A stretch of DNA of 64,000 bases from Agrobacterium tumefaciens (GTDB taxonomy: Bacteria > Pseudomonadota > Alphaproteobacteria > Rhizobiales > Rhizobiaceae). Position 1 is the stretch's first letter. Each line of letters opens with the position of its first letter. Below, in pieces: positions 36,234 through 43,717 of the stretch. The position numbers were made by a program, and so were the translations under genes. The DNA is taken from positions 1-64,000 of the forward strand of contig NZ_SUPW01000008.1 of NCBI RefSeq assembly GCF_013337285.1, read 5' to 3'. The notes below the pieces were generated by a model. It was not told where the DNA came from. It saw only the letters and a program-made list of their open reading frames with translations, and made no database searches.

Positions 36234-36257
36234 AAAATTGATACATCATTGATTTAC
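36234..36257. promoter_or_regulatory. Candidate SmoD operator overlapping the smoC -35
   Basis: The element holds two TTGAT units 11 bp apart (TTGATACATCATTGATTT). It shares 21 of 24 positions with a copy before smoE. Its TTGATT at 36249-36254 is spaced 17 bases from TATGCA (36272-36277), giving a smoC promoter that a bound repressor would block. Confidence 0.6.
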
Positions 36258-36310
36258 ATATTTCTTGATGTTATGCAAGAAAAACAAGAGCGGCCCTGAG
36301 GAGGAATTGC

Positions 36311-37468
36311 ATGACCGTCGTACCCGTTACATCCGCTGATCTCGATGCTGCCGAGGTCTCCTGGTTTTCCGCTTTGTGCTCCGATGATTACGCCTATCTG
36401 GGCGTGCCTGACGGTAGCCTGCGTTCCAGCTTTGAACATTGCTCGGATATCGTCAAAAAGGCCGAAGAACTGGGTTTTCGCAACATCCTCTGCCCTTCGT
36501 CCTATCAGGTCGGGCAGGATACGCTGAGCTTTGTCGCCGGCTGCGCGCCGATCAGCGACCGCATCAATTTCCTTGCCGCCATTCGCTGCGGCGAGATGCA
36601 GCCGATCATGCTGGCGCGCACGGTGGCGACGCTCGACCACATGCTGAAAGGCCGCCTGACGCTCAACGTCATCAGTTCCGATTTTCCGGGTGAAGTGGCC
36701 GACAGCGCCTTCCGCTACAAGCGCAGCCATGAGGTCGTAGAAATCCTGCGGCAGGCCTGGACGCGCGACACTATCGATCACGATGGTGAAATCTACCAGT
36801 TCAAGGGCGTCTCGACCGAACCGGCACGTCCCTACCAGCAGAATGGTGGGCCACTGCTTTATTTCGGCGGTTATTCGCCGGATGCGCTCGAACTCTGTGG
36901 CGCGCAGTGTGACGTCTATCTGATGTGGCCGGAAACGAAGGACCAGCTGGCGGACCGCATGCGCGCCGCCAATGAACGCGCTGCCGCCCATGGCCGCACG
37001 CTGGATTACGGCCTGCGTGTCCATATGGTGGTGCGCGATACCGAACAGGAAGCCCGCGAATATGCCGAGCATCTTGTCTCGAAGCTCGATGACGAATATG
37101 GCCAGCTGATCCGCAACCGCGCCCATGACAGCGGCTCGCTCGGCGTGTCGCATCAGGCGCGCGCCCGCGAACTGGCCGACAAATTCGGTTATGTCGAACC
37201 CAATCTGTGGACAGGCATCGGCCGGGCGCGCTCCGGTTGTGGTGCGGCACTTGTCGGTTCGACGGATCAGGTTCTGTCGACGCTGGAAGAATACCAGAAG
37301 ATGGGCATTCGCGCCTTCATCCTTTCCGGTTATCCGCATATTGATGAGGCGGAACACTTCGGCACCAAGGTTCTGCCGCAGATGAAAACCTGCTCCCTGC
37401 CGCATGCCTACGGCCGGGTGCCTTCTGAAACGCCTGCCACGCCGCTCGGCAACGGGGAACGCCACTGA
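36311..37468 (+). CDS. smoC: Sulfoquinovose monooxygenase SmoC
   Basis: This 385-residue flavin-dependent alkanesulfonate monooxygenase (SsuD/LLM superfamily) uses FMNH2 and oxygen to cleave the C-S bond of sulfoquinovose, giving 6-oxo-glucose and sulfite. Family motifs include the N-terminal beta-strand region W-F-S-A-L-C-S-D-D-Y, L-P-S-S type F-R-N-I-L-C-P-S-S-Y-Q-V-G-Q-D, and G-R-L-T-L-N-V-I-S-S-D. GAGGAGGAATTGC precedes ATG 36311. It starts the smoCBA operon, divergent from smoD, and its stop shares one base with smoB. Reduced flavin comes from SmoA. Confidence 0.95.
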   Translation: MTVVPVTSADLDAAEVSWFSALCSDDYAYLGVPDGSLRSSFEHCSDIVKKAEELGFRNILCPSSYQVGQDTLSFVAGCAPISDRINFLAAIRCGEMQPIMLARTVATLDHMLKGRLTLNVISSDFPGEVADSAFRYKRSHEVVEILRQAWTRDTIDHDGEIYQFKGVSTEPARPYQQNGGPLLYFGGYSPDALELCGAQCDVYLMWPETKDQLADRMRAANERAAAHGRTLDYGLRVHMVVRDTEQEAREYAEHLVSKLDDEYGQLIRNRAHDSGSLGVSHQARARELADKFGYVEPNLWTGIGRARSGCGAALVGSTDQVLSTLEEYQKMGIRAFILSGYPHIDEAEHFGTKVLPQMKTCSLPHAYGRVPSETPATPLGNGERH

Positions 37469-38361
37469 TGGAACGCATCGCTCTTTCTGAAACATTGCAA
37501 CTCAGCCGCATCGTTTACGGCATGTGGCGCATCGGTGACGATACTGACACCTCGCCCGCCCATGTGCAGGCCAAGATCGAAGCCTGCCTGGCGCAGGGCA
37601 TCACCACCATGGATCAGGCCGATATTTACGGCGGATACACGGCGGAAGCCATTCTGGGTAACGGCCTCAAGGCTGCTCCGGGACTGCGCGACAAAATAGA
37701 GATCGTTACCAAATGCGGCATCGTCGCACCGGCCGGACGTCACTCCGCCGCCCGCGTCAAGCATTACGATACGACGGCTGGCCATATCAATGCCTCGGTC
37801 GAGGCATCGCTGCGCGACATGGGAACCGATTATGTCGATCTCCTGCTCATTCATCGCCCTGATCCGCTTGTTGATGCGGAGGAAACCGGCAAGGCGCTCG
37901 ACGCACTGGTGGCGTCGGGCAAGGTGAAGGCCGTTGGTGTCTCCAACTTTCGGCCATGGGATTTCTCGCTGCTGCAATCGGCCATGAAAAACCGGCTGGT
38001 CACGAACCAGATCGAAATGAGCCTGCTTGCCACGGATAGCTTCACCAATGGTGATCTCGCTTTCCTGCAGGAAAAGCGGGTTTCGCCGATGGCCTGGTCG
38101 CCGCTCGGTGGTGGCTCGCTGTTTTCGGGTGCGCATGGTGGAACGATGGCGGCGCTACAGCGCATCGGCAAGGAGCAGGGCGTCGATGCCACCGCCGTTG
38201 CCATTGCCTGGCTTTTGCGCCACCCGGCAAAGATCGTGCCGGTGCTCGGCACCAACAATATCGAGCGCATCAAAACGGCGGCTGACGCGTTGAGCGTCAC
38301 GATCGACCGCCAGACATGGTTTGAGCTTTATACACTCGCAATCGGAAACGAGGTGCCGTGA
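37468..38361 (+). CDS. smoB: 6-oxo-glucose reductase SmoB (aldo-keto reductase)
   Basis: This 297-residue aldo-keto reductase reduces the 6-oxo-glucose made by SmoC to glucose with NADPH. The AKR catalytic tetrad is visible: Asp52 and Tyr54 in D-Q-A-D-I-Y-G, Lys82 in V-T-K-C-G, and the His in L-L-L-I-H-R-P. The C-terminal V-L-G-T-N-N-I-E-R segment binds the cofactor. Stop and start overlap on both sides (TGATG), so smoC, smoB and smoA are translationally coupled. Confidence 0.94.
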   Translation: MERIALSETLQLSRIVYGMWRIGDDTDTSPAHVQAKIEACLAQGITTMDQADIYGGYTAEAILGNGLKAAPGLRDKIEIVTKCGIVAPAGRHSAARVKHYDTTAGHINASVEASLRDMGTDYVDLLLIHRPDPLVDAEETGKALDALVASGKVKAVGVSNFRPWDFSLLQSAMKNRLVTNQIEMSLLATDSFTNGDLAFLQEKRVSPMAWSPLGGGSLFSGAHGGTMAALQRIGKEQGVDATAVAIAWLLRHPAKIVPVLGTNNIERIKTAADALSVTIDRQTWFELYTLAIGNEVP

Positions 38362-38891
38362 TGACAGTGGCAATGGCAGAGGCGATCAAAATGCCCAATG
38401 AGCATGTATTTGTTCCCGGCGGCGAAAACAGCCGCAGCTTTCGCAACGCGCTTGGCGCTTTCACGACAGGGGTTACGGTGGTGACGGCAACGACGCCGGA
38501 CGGACCTATCGGCATGACGGTCAACAGCTTCGCATCGGTATCGCTCGATCCGCCGCTGGTGCTGTGGTCGCCGGCCAAGAACTCGTCACGCTATCCGGCC
38601 TTCAGTGGCGCCACCCATTTTGCCATTCATGTGCTGAGTGCCGATCAGGATGTGCTGAGCGCCCGTTTTACCCGCAACGGTCGCGCCTTCGATGATCTGG
38701 ACTGGGAAATGAACGATGAGGGCGTGCCGGTCATTCCCGGAACGCTCGCCCGGTTTGAATGCCGGCAGGCCGCGGCGCACGATGCGGGCGACCACACCAT
38801 CATCGTCGGCGAGGTTTTGCGCGCCGCCCATCGTGATGGTGACCCCCTGTGCTTTTCAGGCGGAGCCTTTGGCCGGTTCTCCCGGCAGTAG
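38361..38891 (+). CDS. smoA: NADH:FMN oxidoreductase SmoA
   Basis: This 176-residue flavin reductase of the FMN-split-barrel (DIM6/NTAB) family supplies FMNH2 to SmoC. The family motifs F-R-N-A-L-G-A-F-T-T-G-V-T-V-V-T, P-I-G-M-T-V-N-S-F-A-S-V-S-L-D-P-P-L and the C-terminal F-S-G-G-A-F-G-R-F are present. ATG 38361 overlaps the smoB stop by one base; a GTG one codon earlier is possible. A strong terminator 73 bases downstream ends the operon. Confidence 0.94.
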   Translation: MTVAMAEAIKMPNEHVFVPGGENSRSFRNALGAFTTGVTVVTATTPDGPIGMTVNSFASVSLDPPLVLWSPAKNSSRYPAFSGATHFAIHVLSADQDVLSARFTRNGRAFDDLDWEMNDEGVPVIPGTLARFECRQAAAHDAGDHTIIVGEVLRAAHRDGDPLCFSGGAFGRFSRQ

Positions 38892-38964
38892 TAGAAGCTG
38901 CCCGGGTTCCCCTTCGGCCCCCTGCAAAAATCCTATTATTCAAACAATCTTTTCATTTGTTTCG

Positions 38965-38994
38965 CGGAGCGCGCCCGTCGCGCTCCGTTTTTAT
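38965..38994 (+). terminator. Rho-independent terminator of smoCBA
   Basis: A perfect 9-bp stem CGGAGCGCG, loop CCCGT, CGCGCTCCG is followed by TTTTTAT. A second small hairpin AGAGCAT / ATGCTCT with a six-T loop lies at 39011-39030. Confidence 0.88.
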
Positions 38995-39133
38995 ATTTGG
39001 GCAGGCGTCCAGAGCATTTTTTTATGCTCTTTATACTACCAATTATCCTTCGGAGTGAGCTAATTGATTTGTCTGGAAGAGTGATTCGCCGGATCAGGGC
39101 AGAGCGGCGCAATGCGCCGGTAAGGGAGCTTGG

Positions 39134-42100
39134 ATGTCCGGTTGGTTCTGTGGTGTTTCTGAAGGGAAAGATCCGCAGAAAACCCGCATAAGGGTGGCGT
39201 CCCTATCCCGGCATTTTCTGCGCGGCTCAACGGGCCTTTTCGCCGTGATGTTTTCCGCCGCACTCTCGCCATCCGCTCTGGCAGACACGATCGTCTGGGT
39301 TGGATCATCCACGGATGACTGGTTTTTAGCCTCCAGTTGGTATGGCTATACGCGTGTTCCCGGCGCAAACGACACCGCCAGCTTCAATTCCGAGGGACCG
39401 ACGATTGCAGCCGGAACACATGCCAACGTCTCTGGCCTGGCTATCGGGCTAGACACTGATGCCTCGCTTTCGGTCAATGGCGGTCTGTCGACAACTTACA
39501 GCGAAATTGGTGCCAACGCTGGTATTGCCGGAAAATTGATTTTTTTCGGAGGAAACTGGTCGAATGACGGCAATATATTCGTGGCCAGAAACGGCGTTGG
39601 AGACCTTGATGTCAGTGGGAGTTCGATCACTTCTCTTGGCCATATCTATATAGGCGAGGATGGGCTCGGGTACGGTACGGTTAAACTGGACAATTCATCC
39701 AGCCTTGAAAATTCCGATACGGTTTTCGTGGGCTATGGCGGTTTCGGTTCGCTGGAGGTGCTGGGCGCAAGTGAGCTTAAAACCGGTCGATTGGTTGTCG
39801 CCGGCGGGGTTGGTTCTATGGGGACCGTGACCGTCGAGGGTGCCGGCAGCACACTGACAAGTTCCGGCGATATGGTCATCGGCGGCGATGGTTCAGGCTC
39901 TTTCGTCATCGCTGGCGGCGGCGTGGTGATCAGCCAGGGCAACATGGTCATCGGCGACTTGGCGTCATCGGGTGGAAGTGCGCTCAAAATTGATGGCGCT
40001 GGCTCCATGTTGGAAACTCAGGGCACGCTGATTGTCGGCAATGACGGTGCGGTCACCATGTCTGTTGGTACAGCCGCGATGGTAACCAGCGGTGCCGTCA
40101 CGATTGGCCGCAATTCGGCTGGTGTGGTCAATGTGACCGGTGGCGGCACGAAATGGACCACAGGCGACCTGCAGATCGGCGGCGATGCGCTGGCGGCGGT
40201 TGGAACACCCGGTTACGGCATGCTGAATGTCTATACGGGCGGCAGGGTTGAAAGCGTGTCTGCACGTCTCGGCAACGTCGCGGGTGCGACGGGCAGCGCG
40301 ATCGTGGATGGCAGCGGCTCCGTATGGACGGTCGGTAGCGGTAGTCTCGGCGTGGGCGTGGATGGTGCTGGCTCATTGGTGGTGACCGGCAGCGGCGTGG
40401 TTGAAACGGCGGACACGGTTCTCGGCGTAAATGCCGATGGCGTCGGCTCTCTCCGGGTCTCCGGTTCCGGAAGTGCCCTGCGCAATTCCGCAAACCTCTA
40501 TGTCGGTAATGCCGGCAAGGGCTCGCTGCAGATCGATGCAGGCGGTGCAGTCACCAGCGGTGCCGGATATGTCGCAACACTCGGCGGTTCGCGATCTTCC
40601 GTGACCATTGCCGGTGGTGGGTCAAGCTGGACGGTGGCCAGGGCCCTTGTCGTCGGATATCAGAATGACGCCGTTGGAGAGGTCTCGGTCGACACCGGCG
40701 CCGGCATTCAGGCGGGGCAGGTAACGCTGGGCGAGCTTGCCGGCTCCTCCGGGATATTGATGATCGAAGGCACGGGTTCGAATGTCACGGCTGAGGTCGA
40801 CAATAATCTTGCTGATTCCGGCTCCATGAATATCGGCCGCTCCGGCACCGGCCAGGTGACGGTACTCAATGGCGCTTCCCTAAATGCCAATCAGCTTTCT
40901 CTCGGTACGGAGGCCGGTTCGGACGGTGCATTGCGGATCGTCGGGGTGGGGTCGCACGCGGAGATCGGCAACACCCTAGTTATCGGGAGAAGCGGCGGCG
41001 GCACGGTGGAGGTGACGGGTGGTGGTTCTGTTGCCGCAACGACCGTCGTGATCGCATCGGCTGCGGGTTCCACCGGTGTCTTGAACATTGGCGCCGCTGC
41101 CGGGCAGACGGCGCATTCGGCAGGCGAGGTGGAGGCGGAGGCGATTGCTTTCGGTGCCGGCAATGGCAGCATCGTCCTGAACCACTCGGAAAACGATTAC
41201 GAGCTTTCCGCGGATATTTCCGGTGCTGGCCGGATCGATGCCGAAAACGGTGTGACGACGCTTGGCGGCAACAACAGCTATTCCGGCGGGACGACAATTT
41301 CGGCCGGTACGCTGAAGGGAACCGCCACCAGTTTTGGTTCGGGCGAGATCGCCAATAATGCGGCGCTGGTGGTGGATGGGGCCGGCAGGCTTTCCAATGT
41401 CATCAGCGGTTCCGGTTCGTTTGAAAAGACTGGTAGCGGTAATCTGATCCTGACCGGAAACAGCACCCATAGCGGAACCACCGAAGTTTCCTCCGGCAAG
41501 CTCAGCGTCAATGGCTCGCTTGCAAGCGTGATTTCAGTCGCCAACGGCGCGGCGCTTGGCGGCTCCGGCACCATAGGCGGCGTAACGGTTCAGTCCGGCG
41601 GCACACTTGCGCCCGGCAATTCCATTGGCACATTGACGTCCACCGGCAACGCGACATTTGCCAGCGGCTCCGCCTATGCGGTCGAAATCGACAGCTACGG
41701 CAATTCCGACAGGCTTGCTGTCACCGGCACTGTCACCATAGCCAATAATGTCAATCTCATCGTCACACCCGTGACGGACAGTCTGACCTTTGCTTTCGGT
41801 GCGAAATACGTGCTTCTGACGGCAACGGGGGGGGTGAGCGGGGCATTTGCCGATGTGGTTGGAAATCTTGATTATCTGAAGACCGCTGTCACGAAGAGTG
41901 GCGACAACAATACGGTCTACCTTCTGCTGAAACGCGAATCTTTCGGGCCGGGATCTTTTGCCGCCTCGACCTCGACGGGCAATGCGCGTTCCGCTGCCAA
42001 CGCGGTCGAGGCGTTGGGGGAAGGATCGGCACTTTACGATGCGGCTTATTATCTTCAGCAGGCAGAGACCCAGACAGCGTTTTCACAGCTTGCCGGCGAA

Positions 42101-43081
42101 CTGCATCCCTCGCTTGCCATGGCGTTGATAAACCGCAGTCAACTGACCCGTGATGTTATTCTCAGCCGGCTGCGCAGCGCCTTCAAGGGTATCGATGCGC
42201 GCTCGATCCTGCCTGCCGTCGGCAGGATGGGCGCACCGGACCCGATGAATATCGATGAAGGCTCCCTCACTTTATGGTCCAATGGTTTCGGGTCGCGCGG
42301 ACACATCGATGGCGATGGCAGCGGCTCGTCGGTCAATATGAAAGGCGGCGGCGTCTTTTTTGGTCTCGATGGTGATTGGGGTGACGGCTGGCGCGCCGGT
42401 GTTGCTGCCGGCTATGGTCGTGATGTCATCAGCCAGAAGTCCCTGTCGGCAGCGGATGTGGACAGTTATTATCTGGCCGCCTATGGCGGAGGCACAATCG
42501 GCCCGGCCTCGCTGCGTTTTGGAGCAGTCCATGCTTTTCAGGATGTCGTAACCCGCCGGACGGTATCTTTTTCGACATTGCATGAAAATCTGACCGCCGG
42601 CTATGACGCCTCCACCACGCAAGTCTTTGCCGAGGCCGCCTGGCGTTTCGATTTTGATCTGACACAGTTCGAACCCTATGCCAATATCAGCTATGTGAAT
42701 ACGAAGACGGATGCTTTCGGCGAGAAGGGCGGTATCGCCGCCGTTTCTTCCGGCTCTGCCAGCCATGACCAGCTCTATTCAACGCTTGGTGCGCGTTTCA
42801 GCCGTGATATCGCATTTGATGGCATGGCTGGGCAGGCGATGTTCGATATCGGCTGGCGTCATGCCTACGGCGATCCGGTAGTGGGGAGCACCTTGTTCTA
42901 CACGGGCGGCAGTGGTTTTTCCGTCGCAAGTGCGGCGATGGCGCAGGATGTGGCGCTGCTCAATCTGGGACTGAGCTACGATATCAACCCTTCCGCCACT
43001 TTGACATTCCGTTATGGCGCGGTTTTCGGGGCGGGCGTCTTGGATCAATCCGCATCTGCCGAACTGGGAGTCCGTTTCTGA
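39134..43081 (+). CDS. Type V autotransporter, large beta-helical passenger
   Basis: This 1315-residue autotransporter starts at ATG 39134, with GGGAG upstream. A long signal peptide (about 51 residues, ending L-A-D-T) is followed by a passenger of Gly/Ser/Val-rich repeats of about 36-40 residues from about 80 to 670. These alternate L-x-V-G-x-x-G-x-G and G-x-G-S-x-W/L patterns, predicting a beta-helix. Two autotransporter-associated strand repeats (N-N-S-Y-S-G-G-T-T-I-S-A-G-T-L-K-G near 713, and S-T-H-S-G-T-T-E-V-S-S-G-K-L-S-V-N-G near 778) precede a C-terminal barrel (about 1040-1315) ending in Phe. The passenger shows almost no Cys. It is probably a surface adhesin; the ligand is unknown. 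An IalB-family gene overlaps its stop. Confidence 0.92.
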   Translation: MSGWFCGVSEGKDPQKTRIRVASLSRHFLRGSTGLFAVMFSAALSPSALADTIVWVGSSTDDWFLASSWYGYTRVPGANDTASFNSEGPTIAAGTHANVSGLAIGLDTDASLSVNGGLSTTYSEIGANAGIAGKLIFFGGNWSNDGNIFVARNGVGDLDVSGSSITSLGHIYIGEDGLGYGTVKLDNSSSLENSDTVFVGYGGFGSLEVLGASELKTGRLVVAGGVGSMGTVTVEGAGSTLTSSGDMVIGGDGSGSFVIAGGGVVISQGNMVIGDLASSGGSALKIDGAGSMLETQGTLIVGNDGAVTMSVGTAAMVTSGAVTIGRNSAGVVNVTGGGTKWTTGDLQIGGDALAAVGTPGYGMLNVYTGGRVESVSARLGNVAGATGSAIVDGSGSVWTVGSGSLGVGVDGAGSLVVTGSGVVETADTVLGVNADGVGSLRVSGSGSALRNSANLYVGNAGKGSLQIDAGGAVTSGAGYVATLGGSRSSVTIAGGGSSWTVARALVVGYQNDAVGEVSVDTGAGIQAGQVTLGELAGSSGILMIEGTGSNVTAEVDNNLADSGSMNIGRSGTGQVTVLNGASLNANQLSLGTEAGSDGALRIVGVGSHAEIGNTLVIGRSGGGTVEVTGGGSVAATTVVIASAAGSTGVLNIGAAAGQTAHSAGEVEAEAIAFGAGNGSIVLNHSENDYELSADISGAGRIDAENGVTTLGGNNSYSGGTTISAGTLKGTATSFGSGEIANNAALVVDGAGRLSNVISGSGSFEKTGSGNLILTGNSTHSGTTEVSSGKLSVNGSLASVISVANGAALGGSGTIGGVTVQSGGTLAPGNSIGTLTSTGNATFASGSAYAVEIDSYGNSDRLAVTGTVTIANNVNLIVTPVTDSLTFAFGAKYVLLTATGGVSGAFADVVGNLDYLKTAVTKSGDNNTVYLLLKRESFGPGSFAASTSTGNARSAANAVEALGEGSALYDAAYYLQQAETQTAFSQLAGELHPSLAMALINRSQLTRDVILSRLRSAFKGIDARSILPAVGRMGAPDPMNIDEGSLTLWSNGFGSRGHIDGDGSGSSVNMKGGGVFFGLDGDWGDGWRAGVAAGYGRDVISQKSLSAADVDSYYLAAYGGGTIGPASLRFGAVHAFQDVVTRRTVSFSTLHENLTAGYDASTTQVFAEAAWRFDFDLTQFEPYANISYVNTKTDAFGEKGGIAAVSSGSASHDQLYSTLGARFSRDIAFDGMAGQAMFDIGWRHAYGDPVVGSTLFYTGGSGFSVASAAMAQDVALLNLGLSYDINPSATLTFRYGAVFGAGVLDQSASAELGVRF

Positions 43082-43656
43082 TGAGGCGTGGTCAAAACAT
43101 GCTGTGGAACGCGACCCTTGCTGTTTCTCTCTTCGTCGGGTTGGCGACAAACGCGCTTGCGCAGGAGGCAGCCAAGATTGCTGCGCCCTTGCATGAGGTT
43201 TATGGAAGCTGGCAGCTCGCCTGCGCGTTGCCTGCGAAAAAGGACGAGGCCGATCCGAACGCCTCAGTAGTGGCGGAAAAGCCGGTCTGCGCCATAGCAC
43301 AGGTGCAGCTTGAGGAGAAAACCCGCAAGCTTGTCGTCTCGGTCGAATTCCGGATTGATGATCCCAAAATGCCGGACAGGCTCTCCGGCACCTTCGTCAT
43401 GCCTTTCGGCCTTGCTGTCACAAAGCTATTTTCAGTGAAATCCGGAAATGTGCGGCTGCAGGAAGTGCAGGTCAGCACTTGCCTGCCCGTCGGCTGCATC
43501 GTGTCCTTCACACCCTTTGTCGAGCTTGTCTCTGCGCTTGAGGCGGGAAAGACGTTGGCGATCGAAGCCCCCGATCTGCAGGGCCGCACGGTGTCGTTCC
43601 AGTTGCAGGCGGCGGGTTTTTCTGAGGCGCTGAAGCGCCTCGGAAACCTGCGTTAG
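43081..43656 (+). CDS. Invasion-associated locus B (IalB) family protein
   Basis: This 191-residue protein has a signal peptide ending N-A-L-A-Q near residue 28. The mature part has the IalB pattern: Y-G-S-W-Q-L-A-C, a later V-C-A-I-A-Q-V, F-V-M-P-F-G-L-A-V and the C-L-P-V-G-C-I-V cysteine pair. The family was named from a Bartonella invasion factor and is common in Rhizobiales envelopes; its molecular role is unclear. ATG 43081 uses the last base of the autotransporter stop (TGATG), so the two are translationally coupled and probably work together. The 3' end contains a perfect GAGGCGC-TGAA-GCGCCTC hairpin. Confidence 0.88.
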   Translation: MRRGQNMLWNATLAVSLFVGLATNALAQEAAKIAAPLHEVYGSWQLACALPAKKDEADPNASVVAEKPVCAIAQVQLEEKTRKLVVSVEFRIDDPKMPDRLSGTFVMPFGLAVTKLFSVKSGNVRLQEVQVSTCLPVGCIVSFTPFVELVSALEAGKTLAIEAPDLQGRTVSFQLQAAGFSEALKRLGNLR

Positions 43657-43659
43657 AGC

Positions 43660-43707
43660 GTTTCCAGTAAAAACGGAAACCCTTTTACGTCCGGACAACG
43701 CGTAAAA
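43660..43707. terminator. Paired hairpins between convergent IalB and RND genes
   Basis: Two short inverted repeats sit in the 61-base gap: GTTTCC / GGAAAC (43660-43680, followed by CCTTTT) and TTTTACG / CGTAAAA (43683-43707). Both could end transcription from the two converging units. Confidence 0.45.
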
Positions 43708-43717
43708 TCAAAACGAT

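Noticed and set aside
36254-37495. 413-codon antisense frame over smoC
   Set aside because: SmoC is well supported. The antisense product has no family features, and it overlaps the smoD-smoC promoter.
40200-40900. Possible tandem DNA repeat or CRISPR-like array
   Set aside because: The periodicity is at protein level in the autotransporter passenger. The DNA units are diverged and the frame is open throughout.
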